The notes below the pieces were generated by a model, which saw nothing but the letters and a program-made list of their open reading frames with translations, made no database searches and was not told the DNA's origin. A DNA stretch of 12,655 nt, from the NCBI GenBank assembly GCA_018713215.1, contig DVFO01000011.1, positions 1 to 12,655 on the forward strand, given 5' to 3'. This document shows positions 1 through 5,005 of this stretch, piece after piece. Position numbers and translations under genes: made by a program. This DNA comes from Enterenecus faecium. Its GTDB lineage: Bacteria; Bacillota; Clostridia; Oscillospirales; Oscillospiraceae. Within the stretch, counting starts at the first letter, position 1. Every line of letters starts with the position of its first letter.

Positions 1-10
1 AAACCCCCAC

Positions 11-60
11 AAGAAAAGGCGGTACGCTACCCCTCCACGGGGCGCATACCGCCTTTTCTT
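11..60. terminator. Bidirectional intrinsic terminator
   Basis: A perfect 14-bp stem pairs 11-24 (AAGAAAAGGCGGTA) with 47-60. A CCCC/GGGG inner stem (30-33 with 39-42) sits inside the loop. The left arm is A-rich and the right arm T-rich, so it can end transcripts from either side. On the minus strand it would serve the truncated regulator ending at 123. The gene to the left lies outside the window. Confidence 0.8.
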
Positions 61-122
61 GTTATCCAGCCCTCCGGCTGTATCGGTTGAGCAAAAGTCA
101 GCGTGGGATTGGTGTGGTATCT

Positions 123-269
123 TTATCTAAGTGATACCCCCGTCTCCCACTTGCTCACCGCCTTGTCTGAGATATAAAGGCCCTGGGCCAGCTCCTTTTG
201 GGTCAGGCCCTGTTCCCGGCGCAGGCTGGCCACAAAGGAGCCGAATTTTTTCTTATCCAATTCATACAC
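123..269 (-). pseudogene. Truncated XRE-family HTH regulator (48 aa)
   Basis: A 48-codon frame starts at GTG (267-269), with an excellent ribosome site, GGAGGTGGG (275-283), just upstream. It encodes the start of a Cro/C1-type helix-turn-helix protein: a basic N-terminus (YELDKKKFG), then LRREQGLTQKELAQ, then the recognition-helix pattern ISDKAVSKWETG. Family members normally continue with SLP and further helices, often beyond 100 aa. Here the frame reads V-S-L-R and stops straight after the recognition helix. No convincing continuation is visible in the other minus frames before the terminator at 11-60. The promoter and ribosome site look intact, so the 3' part was probably lost by deletion. 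A functional 48-aa HTH peptide is possible but less likely. Confidence 0.6.
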
Positions 270-292
270 GGTTTCCCACCTCCATGGCCCTC

Positions 293-321
293 ATGGTAGC
301 CCGGTGTGCCCAAATTGTCAA
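293..321 (-). promoter_or_regulatory. Sigma-A promoter of the truncated XRE gene
   Basis: Reading the minus strand, a consensus -35 TTGACA (316-321) is followed by a 17-bp spacer and a -10 TACCAT (293-298). Transcription would start about 15-20 bases before the GTG at 269, leaving room for the ribosome site and little else. The good match suggests the truncated gene is still transcribed. Confidence 0.6.
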
Positions 322-373
322 TCGAACGTCAGGAGAGTTGGGAAAACGTTCTCCTTCATCCGTAGAATGAACC

Positions 374-410
374 TATTTTTAAAAAAAGAAAGGCCAATTG
401 CTGGCCTTTC
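374..410 (-). terminator. Intrinsic terminator of the Fic operon
   Basis: An 8-bp perfect stem, GAAAGGCC (388-395) with GGCCTTTC (403-410), has a 7-base loop. On the minus strand it is followed by an uninterrupted T7 run (381-387). The stem abuts the Fic stop codon at 411-413. Confidence 0.9.
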
Positions 411-1028
411 TCATGGATTACTCTTAGTCAAACTGATGCGCAGAATATCTCTCAAGTAAACGGTATCAAACACCGATGCCTCCATCACCTTGAGAAATGT
501 CTGGGTCGGTACCGCCGCCCAATTCACTTCATACCCATTCAGAGCATACAGCTGTCGCATAAATTCCCGTATAGAACGTCCATTTCCTTCCCGGAAGGGG
601 TGGATATAATTCAGCTCTGCAAAATAGTAGGCGCTACGGTCCACCAATGCCTCAAAGGATAGATTTTGGAGATAATCTTCCTCTGCCAATTCTTCCAGCA
701 GCTTGGACAGCTTTGCTTTTATCTCTCCATGGGTTAAAAATCGGGTATTCCCTTTCATAATGTCTTCCCGACGAAAGTGCCCGGCAAAGGGATAGACATC
801 TCCCAGCAGATACCGATGAATCCGGCACAGATGGTTGGGGGAAAAGCGTCCCTGAATGGGATGGGTCAACAGATCACTTTGGCGAACCGCTGAAATATCC
901 GCCTCCAATTTTTTCAGCGTTTCCATATCTCTCAAACCAAAGCGATTTTTCAATACGCTGGTGCCCCGATAGCAGTACATCGACCCTGCAACGGCATAGA
1001 CGTCGTATTTTCCAAAGGCCTTATCCAT
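411..1028 (-). CDS. fic: Fic-domain toxin (class I AMPylase)
   Basis: A 205-aa Fic-domain protein. Family members use ATP to attach AMP to target hydroxyls; VbhT/FicT-type toxins modify DNA gyrase and topoisomerase IV. The catalytic loop is intact: HPFREGNGR at about residues 143-151, followed by S-I-R, which matches HPFx(D/E)GNGRxxR including the catalytic His and the phosphate-binding Arg. Upstream, VYPFAGHFRREDI and KGNTRF (about 78-97) match the target-docking flap region. It has no inhibitory helix of its own, as expected for class I enzymes whose inhibitor is a separate protein. I start it at ATG 1026-1028, whose ATGGATAA overlaps the antitoxin stop by 8 bases, with GCGGA about 9 bases upstream. 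A GTG at 1032-1034 would add two residues but fits the ribosome site poorly. The target is not deducible from sequence. Confidence 0.92.
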   Translation of the reverse strand: MDKAFGKYDVYAVAGSMYCYRGTSVLKNRFGLRDMETLKKLEADISAVRQSDLLTHPIQGRFSPNHLCRIHRYLLGDVYPFAGHFRREDIMKGNTRFLTHGEIKAKLSKLLEELAEEDYLQNLSFEALVDRSAYYFAELNYIHPFREGNGRSIREFMRQLYALNGYEVNWAAVPTQTFLKVMEASVFDTVYLRDILRISLTKSNP

Positions 1029-1206
1029 GGGCACGCATCCGCTTGACGCCGTAGTCCTTCAACAGTGCGGATACCGCAGCATCTGCACTGACGGTTCCTT
1101 TCGTCACCTTCCGGCATAGGCCAACCGCCTTTTCGCTAGGGGTCAATTTCTCAATGGCATGGGTGGTCAAAACATATTCCATCCTCCGTGTTTCCTTGCT
1201 GTTCAT
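1021..1206 (-). CDS. VbhA-like antitoxin of the Fic toxin
   Basis: A 61-aa protein immediately upstream of the Fic toxin. The second half (GTVSADAAVSALLKDYGV) resembles the VbhA-type antitoxin domain, whose members share a 'G-x-(I/V)-(S/T)-x-(D/E)-x-A' stretch. The family inhibits its toxin through an [S/T]xxxE[G/N] helix whose Glu blocks the ATP gamma-phosphate site. Here the corresponding segment is T15-H-A-I-E19-K20: Thr and Glu are kept, but Lys replaces Gly/Asn. The start ATG (1204-1206) has a strong AAAGGAGG site 7 bases upstream. Translation is coupled to the toxin by the 8-base overlap, which favours balanced synthesis. Assignment rests on position and motif rather than a full alignment. 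Confidence 0.8.
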   Translation of the reverse strand: MNSKETRRMEYVLTTHAIEKLTPSEKAVGLCRKVTKGTVSADAAVSALLKDYGVKRMRAHG

Positions 1207-1235
1207 ACCGCCCGCCTCCTTTGCGCTTTGGGAAT

Positions 1236-1264
1236 AGTATACCTGATTTATATGAAAAACACAA
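1236..1264 (-). promoter_or_regulatory. Promoter of the antitoxin-Fic operon
   Basis: On the minus strand, -35 TTGTGT (1259-1264), a 17-bp spacer and -10 TATACT (1236-1241) precede the antitoxin ribosome site by about 15 bases. The -10 matches consensus at 5 of 6 positions; the -35 is weaker. Confidence 0.55.
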
Positions 1265-1278
1265 TCCCAGAACAGAGC

Positions 1279-1944
1279 TCATGCCTTTTTCTCAATTTCT
1301 CCTAGGATGTTCTCATACCGTGTTTTTGCCGACAGATACCCGCCAAAATACCGCCGCCAGAGTTCCCGGCGCTCCTCCCAGGTTTTCACCTGCTGTTGCA
1401 GTCCCTCCACATACTCCAACACCTTGCGGTGATACACCATCTCATAGGTATGCCGGGCCTTTTCCGGTGTGATGTGGAACGCCCTGCCGATGGCCCGAAA
1501 GCTGGCGTTCTCCTCCTCCCGCATGGTGACCATGCGGGAAATCTCCTCTTCTCCCAGCTTCACCGGACAGGGCGGCAGTTTCTCTAACATCTCCTGAGGC
1601 GTCCCCGGCTCCCCCGCCCGATACGCCTCCAAAATCTCCCCATAGGTCTTGTCCAGATACCCACAGGCATAGGGATAATTTTGATAGCAGTCCATGGCGG
1701 TGGAAAACACGTTTCGCACCTGTGCGATGTTCTCGTGGCCCAGGGCAATGGCAATGTGGCGAAGGTACAAGCGCACCTGTCGCACCTTCATTTTGGTGTA
1801 CTGCTGCCGGACACGGGCAGGAGAGACACCCAATTGGCTGGCTATGGCGGTGAAACTCTGGTTTTGCTGCTCCCGGAGCAGCAAGATCTGATAGCCTATT
1901 TTGTCCTCCTGCAAGGTGCTGTATGGTATATCTGTCATCGGCAT
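1279..1944 (-). CDS. Protein with two tandem HTH segments
   Basis: A 221-aa protein that I cannot assign to a named family. Two segments resemble sigma-region-4-like helix-turn-helices: residues 24-52 (REQQNQSFTAIASQLGVSPA then RVRQQY) and 142-171 (REEENASFRAIGRAF, then ITPEKARHTYEMVY). They align as RE-x-x-N-x-SF-x-AI and share a following AR...Y, which indicates an internal duplication. A charged, probably helical coiled-coil tail covers about 173-221. I start at ATG 1942-1944, behind GGGAGG with an 8-base spacer; an in-frame TTG six codons upstream is less likely. It is divergent from the XRE gene at 2052, with both promoters facing a shared palindrome. It is probably a DNA-binding regulator; the target is unknown. 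Confidence 0.75.
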   Translation of the reverse strand: MPMTDIPYSTLQEDKIGYQILLLREQQNQSFTAIASQLGVSPARVRQQYTKMKVRQVRLYLRHIAIALGHENIAQVRNVFSTAMDCYQNYPYACGYLDKTYGEILEAYRAGEPGTPQEMLEKLPPCPVKLGEEEISRMVTMREEENASFRAIGRAFHITPEKARHTYEMVYHRKVLEYVEGLQQQVKTWEERRELWRRYFGGYLSAKTRYENILGEIEKKA

Positions 1945-1967
1945 ATTACCGCCCTCCCGCAACGATT

Positions 1968-1982
1968 ACCTGTAATACAGGT
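1968..1982. promoter_or_regulatory. Palindromic operator candidate between divergent genes
   Basis: A perfect inverted repeat, ACCTGT-AAT-ACAGGT, lies between two divergent genes. It sits a few bases past the -10 of the minus promoter and inside the spacer of a possible plus promoter whose -10 is TATAAT at 1986-1991. A dimeric XRE protein bound here could repress both directions. The XRE product of 2052-2372 is the natural candidate (inference). Confidence 0.5.
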
Positions 1983-1986
1983 ATTT

Positions 1987-2015
1987 ATAATATCATATGC
2001 AAGTATTCTTTACAA
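1987..2015 (-). promoter_or_regulatory. Promoter of the tandem-HTH gene
   Basis: On the minus strand, -35 TTGTAA (2010-2015), a 17-bp spacer and -10 TATTAT (1987-1992) lead into the ribosome site of the 221-aa gene. A plus-strand TATAAT overlaps it at 1986-1991 and may drive the XRE gene, although I see no good -35 for that direction. Confidence 0.6.
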
Positions 2016-2051
2016 CACTCTGCGGTAGAATTTATTTGGGAGTGTGGTAAT

Positions 2052-2372
2052 ATGCTGCGATTAAAACAACTGCGTGAGGAACGGCATCTCAGCCAAGCGG
2101 GACTGGCTCTAAACCTCAACCTGTCTCAATCCACCGTCAGCGCCTACGAAGTGGGAGATCGGACCCCAGATTTGGAAACCCTCGTGGCGATTGCTCAATT
2201 TTTCGGCGTATCTCTGGACTATTTGGCCGGACTCACTGAGCAAAAGCGTCTCATGGCACAGAGCGATTTGACCCCGGAGGAGCTGGCACACCTGTATGCT
2301 TACCGCCAGTTGAATCCCCGCCAACAAGAGCGGGTGGAGGCTTATATGGATGGTCTGCGGGACCAAGGATAA
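2052..2372 (+). CDS. XRE-family transcriptional regulator
   Basis: A 106-aa Cro/C1-type DNA-binding protein. The HTH domain spans about residues 4-60: LKQLREERHLSQAGLA, a recognition helix at SQSTVSAYEVGDRTPD, then LETLVAIAQFFGVSLDYLAG, the canonical end of the domain. The remaining ~45 residues are charged and helical (LTPEELAHLYAYRQLNPRQQ), possibly for dimerisation. The start ATG 2052-2054 lies 9 bases behind GGGAG; the frame is open further upstream, but that part lies in the promoter region and is not protein-like. It is divergent from the tandem-HTH gene, with a palindrome between them, which suggests autoregulation. It converges on groEL, with a structured repeat and a terminator between. 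Confidence 0.88.
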   Translation: MLRLKQLREERHLSQAGLALNLNLSQSTVSAYEVGDRTPDLETLVAIAQFFGVSLDYLAGLTEQKRLMAQSDLTPEELAHLYAYRQLNPRQQERVEAYMDGLRDQG

Positions 2373-2389
2373 TTTCACACACAGAACGC

Positions 2390-2602
2390 AAAAAAGCCTC
2401 CCTCAGGGAGGGAGGTGGCACGGCGTAAGCCGTGACGGAGGGAGCTTGCAGCAGGCGCCCAAGGACTCTGACGCAATGGGCGCCGTGTACCAGGGTAACT
2501 AGGAAGTCTGGTAAAGGTCTGTGCCATGTACAAACCTGCGGTGCAGCCGCCCGCTTTCTCCCTCAGCCTGCTGTCGCAGTCAGCTCCCTCCCGGAGGGAG
2601 CC
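2390..2602. repeat. Hairpin-rich interspersed repeat element
   Basis: No gene is visible here, but the stretch is densely self-complementary. Elements in order: the palindrome CCTCCCT-C-AGGGAGG (2397-2411); CACGGC-GTAA-GCCGTG (2419-2434, a GNRA-type loop); GGCGCCCA (2454-2461) with TGGGCGCC (2477-2484); ACCAG (2489-2493) with CTGGT (2508-2512); GCGG-TGCAG-CCGC near 2539-2551. Long-range arms also pair: GAGGGAGC (2438-2445) with GCTCCCTC (2583-2590), and CAGCAGGC (2449-2456) with GCCTGCTG (2566-2573). CTCCC-rich ends of this type recur in Oscillospiraceae genomes as far as I know; copy number was not checked. On the minus strand the last palindrome is followed by TTTTTT (2390-2395) and could act as a backup terminator for groEL. 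Confidence 0.6.
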
Positions 2603-2613
2603 CCATACACGCA

Positions 2614-2646
2614 AAAAGGCCGGTGTCACGAAGACACCGGCCTTTT
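2614..2646. terminator. Terminator of the groESL operon (bidirectional)
   Basis: A perfect 14-bp stem pairs AAAAGGCCGGTGTC (2614-2627) with its complement (2633-2646) around a 5-base loop. On the minus strand it lies 22 bases past the groEL stop and ends in TTTTT. The A/T-rich feet also let it act on plus-strand transcripts coming from the XRE side. Confidence 0.9.
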
Positions 2647-2668
2647 GAATCCATATTGGGACGATTTC

Positions 2669-4294
2669 TTAGTACATGCCGCCCATGTCGGGAGCGGGAG
2701 CAGCGGGAGCGGGAGGCTCGGGCTTGTCGGCCACCAGGGCCTCGGTGGTCAGCAGGGTGGCGGACACGGAGGCGGCGTTCTCCAGAGCGGAACGGGTCAC
2801 CTTGGTGGGGTCCACGATGCCGTTGGCGATCATGTCGCAGTACTCCTCCTTGTAGGCGTCGAAGCCGTAGCCCACCTGGCCAGCGGTCTTCACCTTCTCC
2901 AGCACCACGGAGCCGTCGATGCCAGCGTTGGTGGCAATCTGCTTCATGGGCTCAGCCAGAGCCTTGGCAATGATCTTCACGCCGGTCTTCTCGTCACCCT
3001 CCACGGTGTCCAGCAGGGCCTCCACAGCGCCGATGGCGTTGACGTAGGCGGTGCCGCCGCCAGCCACAATGCCTTCCTCCACGGCGGCACGGGTGGCGTT
3101 GAGGGCATCCTCGATGCGCAGCTTCTTCTCCTTCATCTCGGTCTCGGTGGCAGCACCCACGCGGATGATGGCCACGCCGCCAGCCAGCTTAGCCAGACGC
3201 TCCTGGAGCTTCTCACGGTCATAGTCGGAGGTGGTGTTCTCGATCATGTGACGGATCTGAGACACACGGGCGGCAATATTCTCGGTGGCGCCAGCGCCGT
3301 CCACGATGATGGTGTTCTCCTTGGAGACCTTCACCTGACGGGCAGTGCCCAGCATGGTCAGGTTGGCTTCCTTCAGGTCCATCCCCATGTCGGTGGACAC
3401 CACGGTGCCGCCGGTGAGGATGGCGATATCCTCCAGCATCTCCTTGCGGCGATCGCCGAAGCCGGGGGCCTTGATGCAGCACACGTTCAGAGTGCCGCGC
3501 AGCTTGTTGACCAGCAGGGTGGACAGGGCGTCGCCCTCCACGTCCTCAGCGATGATCAGCAGCTTCTTGCCGCTCTGCACCACCTGCTCCAGCAGGGGCA
3601 GCAGCTCCTGGATGGAGGAGATCTTCTTATCGGTGATGAGGATATAGGGGTCGTCCAGAACGGCCTCCATCTTCTCGGTATCGGTGACCATGTAGGGGGT
3701 GATGTAGCCACGGTCCAGCTGCATGCCCTCCACAACCTCAGAGTAGGTCTCGGCGGTCTTGGACTCCTCCACGGTGATGACGCCGTCGTGGGAGACCTTC
3801 TCCATGGCCTCGGCGATCAGAGCGCCGATGGTGTCGTCGCCGGAAGAGATGGCGCCAACACGGGCGATGTCAGAGGTGCCGGAGACGGGCTTGGAGTTCT
3901 TCTTGATCTCCTCGATGGCGGCGGTGGTGGCCTTGGCAATGCCCTTCTTCATGACCATGGGGTTGGCACCGGCAGCCAGGTTCTTCAGACCCTCACGGAT
4001 GATGGCCTGAGCCAGCAGGGTGGCGGTGGTGGTACCGTCGCCGGCCACGTCGTTGGTCTTGGTGGAAACTTCCTTGACGATCTGAGCGCCCATGTTCTCA
4101 AAGGGGTCGTCCAGCTCGATCTCCTTGGCAATGCTCACACCGTCGTTGGTGATGAGGGGAGTGCCAAACTTCTTATCCAGCACCACGTTGCGGCCCTTGG
4201 GACCCATAGTGATCTTCACGGTATCAGCCAGCTGATTGACGCCACGCTCCAGAGCGTGACGGGCTTCCTCACCGTAGCAAATAATCTTAGCCAT
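2669..4294 (-). CDS. groEL: Chaperonin GroEL (Cpn60)
   Basis: 541 aa, the usual length. GroEL forms a double seven-membered ring that folds cytosolic proteins in an ATP-driven cycle capped by GroES. Visible hallmarks are KITMGPKGRNVVLDKKFG at about 27-44, the nucleotide-binding AGDGTTTAT with D86, the KAPGFGDRRKEML apical segment, and RIEDALNATRAAVEEGIVAG, which contains the ATPase Asp region. The C-terminus is PAAPAPDMGGMY, a shortened version of the GGM tail. The start ATG (4292-4294) lies behind GGAGG. It is the second gene of the CIRCE-controlled groES-groEL operon. The 30 bases upstream of its ATG look normal, but beyond them lies a duplicated groES tail and a hairpin array, so the operon spacing is abnormal. 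Confidence 0.98.
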   Translation of the reverse strand: MAKIICYGEEARHALERGVNQLADTVKITMGPKGRNVVLDKKFGTPLITNDGVSIAKEIELDDPFENMGAQIVKEVSTKTNDVAGDGTTTATLLAQAIIREGLKNLAAGANPMVMKKGIAKATTAAIEEIKKNSKPVSGTSDIARVGAISSGDDTIGALIAEAMEKVSHDGVITVEESKTAETYSEVVEGMQLDRGYITPYMVTDTEKMEAVLDDPYILITDKKISSIQELLPLLEQVVQSGKKLLIIAEDVEGDALSTLLVNKLRGTLNVCCIKAPGFGDRRKEMLEDIAILTGGTVVSTDMGMDLKEANLTMLGTARQVKVSKENTIIVDGAGATENIAARVSQIRHMIENTTSDYDREKLQERLAKLAGGVAIIRVGAATETEMKEKKLRIEDALNATRAAVEEGIVAGGGTAYVNAIGAVEALLDTVEGDEKTGVKIIAKALAEPMKQIATNAGIDGSVVLEKVKTAGQVGYGFDAYKEEYCDMIANGIVDPTKVTRSALENAASVSATLLTTEALVADKPEPPAPAAPAPDMGGMY

Positions 4295-4324
4295 AATTCA
4301 ATTACCTCCGTAAGAAAAACTCAA

Positions 4325-4385
4325 TTAGTCCTCGACAATGGCCAGAATGTCATTCTGACGAACAATATTATACTCCTCGCCGTCC
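4325..4385 (-). pseudogene. Duplicated 3' end of groES
   Basis: Sixty-one bases repeat 4534-4594, the last 19 codons of groES plus TAA and one extra base. 56 of 61 positions are identical. The tail reads DGEEYNIVRQNDILAIVED-stop exactly like the intact gene, but has TAT, AAT, ATT, GTT and AAT where groES has TAC, AAC, ATC, GTG and AAC. All five changes are synonymous and towards T. It has no start codon or ribosome site of its own, so it should not be translated. Joining it directly to the groES body would restore a normal gene 30 bases before groEL, so it may be the original 3' end, displaced by the adjacent insert. Confidence 0.85.
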
Positions 4386-4533
4386 GCCCCGCAAAACCAG
4401 TTTTGCGGGGTACCCCGTTGGGGTGATTTCATATGCGGTTGTCGGAAGTCAATTCCGCCAACCTGCGCCGCATAAGCGGCGTCCCGCCTCTCGGCGGGTC
4501 CCTCAAAGTGGACGGCTGAAAATACCTTCGCTT
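4386..4533. mobile_element. Hairpin-array insert in the groES-groEL junction
   Basis: A 148-bp non-coding insert flanked by the 61-bp direct repeat of the groES tail. It holds five successive hairpins: 4387-4410 (10-bp stem, loop CCAG), 4412-4424 (ACCCC-GTT-GGGGT), 4435-4466 (GGTTG and CGGAA arms, one mismatch and one bulge), 4466-4481 (CGCCGC-ATAA-GCGGCG) and 4483-4498 (CCCGCC-TCTC-GGCGGG). Then TCAAAGTGGACGGC (4503-4516) is an exact inverted copy of groES bases 4588-4601. There is no coding frame and no transposase. Classing it as a mobile, small non-autonomous element is inference from the flanking duplication; a structured regulatory RNA region is the main alternative. Confidence 0.5.
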
Positions 4534-4821
4534 TTAGTCCTCGACAATGGCCAGAATGTCGTTCTGACGCACGATGTTGTACTCCTCGCCGTCCACTTTG
4601 ACCTCAGTGCCGGAGTACTTGCTGGTGAGCACCTTGTCGCCCACCTTCACGGTCATGACGACTTCCTTGCCGTCCACCACGCCGCCGGGGCCAACGGCCA
4701 CAACTTCGGCCATCTCGGGCTTCTCCTTGGCGCTGGCGGTGAGAATGATGCCGCCCTTGGTGGTTTCCTGGGCCTCCATGGCCTTCAAGATCACGCGATC
4801 TGCCAGAGGTTTCAGAGTCAT
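4534..4821 (-). CDS. groES: Co-chaperonin GroES (Cpn10)
   Basis: 95 aa, typical length. GroES forms the heptameric lid that closes the GroEL cavity. Sequence signs are the N-terminal LKPLADRVILK, the mobile loop ETTKGGIILTASAKEKP at about residues 19-35 with the hydrophobic I-I-L that docks on GroEL, VVAVGPGG, VKVGDKVLTSKYSGTEV and the C-terminal YNIVRQNDILAIVED. The start ATG (4819-4821) has AAGGAGG upstream. It is the first gene of the CIRCE-controlled operon. The 3' end is unusual only in that a diverged second copy of its last 19 codons lies 148 bases downstream of the stop. Confidence 0.98.
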   Translation of the reverse strand: MTLKPLADRVILKAMEAQETTKGGIILTASAKEKPEMAEVVAVGPGGVVDGKEVVMTVKVGDKVLTSKYSGTEVKVDGEEYNIVRQNDILAIVED

Positions 4822-4867
4822 AATTGGTTCCTCCTTATATCAATCCAATGGTTTACAGTTTCATAGG

Positions 4868-4894
4868 TTAGCACTCATTTTATCCGAGTGCTAA
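4868..4894. promoter_or_regulatory. CIRCE operator (HrcA binding site)
   Basis: A perfect TTAGCACTC-N9-GAGTGCTAA inverted repeat, the full consensus for the heat-shock repressor HrcA. It lies 46 bases before the groES start. On the minus strand the 9-base spacer includes TAAAAT, a plausible -10, so bound HrcA would occlude the promoter. I do not see a clear -35. HrcA itself is not encoded in the window. Confidence 0.95.
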
Positions 4895-4924
4895 CTCTAG
4901 ATAAGATAATAACCGTTTCACTCC

Positions 4925-4961
4925 AAAAAATCAACCCCTATTTTTGAGAAATAGAGGTTGA
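4925..4961 (-). terminator. Terminator of the rlmL-lipid kinase operon
   Basis: Stem TCAACC-C-CTATTT (4931-4943) pairs with AAATAG-A-GGTTGA (4949-4961), with one mismatch and a 5-base loop. On the minus strand it is followed by T6 (4925-4930). It separates the lipid kinase gene from the groESL promoter. Confidence 0.8.
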
Positions 4962-5005
4962 GTGAAAAAAATTCATCTTTTGTTCACAAGGCGACAAGGA
5001 GAGTG

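Noticed and set aside
4325..4385. A second functional groES gene
   Set aside because: Only the last 19 codons are present, with no start codon, no ribosome site and no homologous upstream part.
2432..4426. A very long open frame on the plus strand across groEL
   Set aside because: It is antisense to groEL, consists of G/L/H/V-rich low-complexity protein, and has no ribosome site; it is a by-product of GC-rich codon use in groEL.
4386..4533. Integron attC site or CRISPR array
   Set aside because: The hairpins differ in sequence and size, there is no repeated unit with spacers, and no integrase or cas gene is present.
4295..4533. Riboswitch or T-box in the groES-groEL gap
   Set aside because: No T-box, no known riboswitch core and no terminator/antiterminator pair can be seen; the flanking duplication points to an insertion instead.
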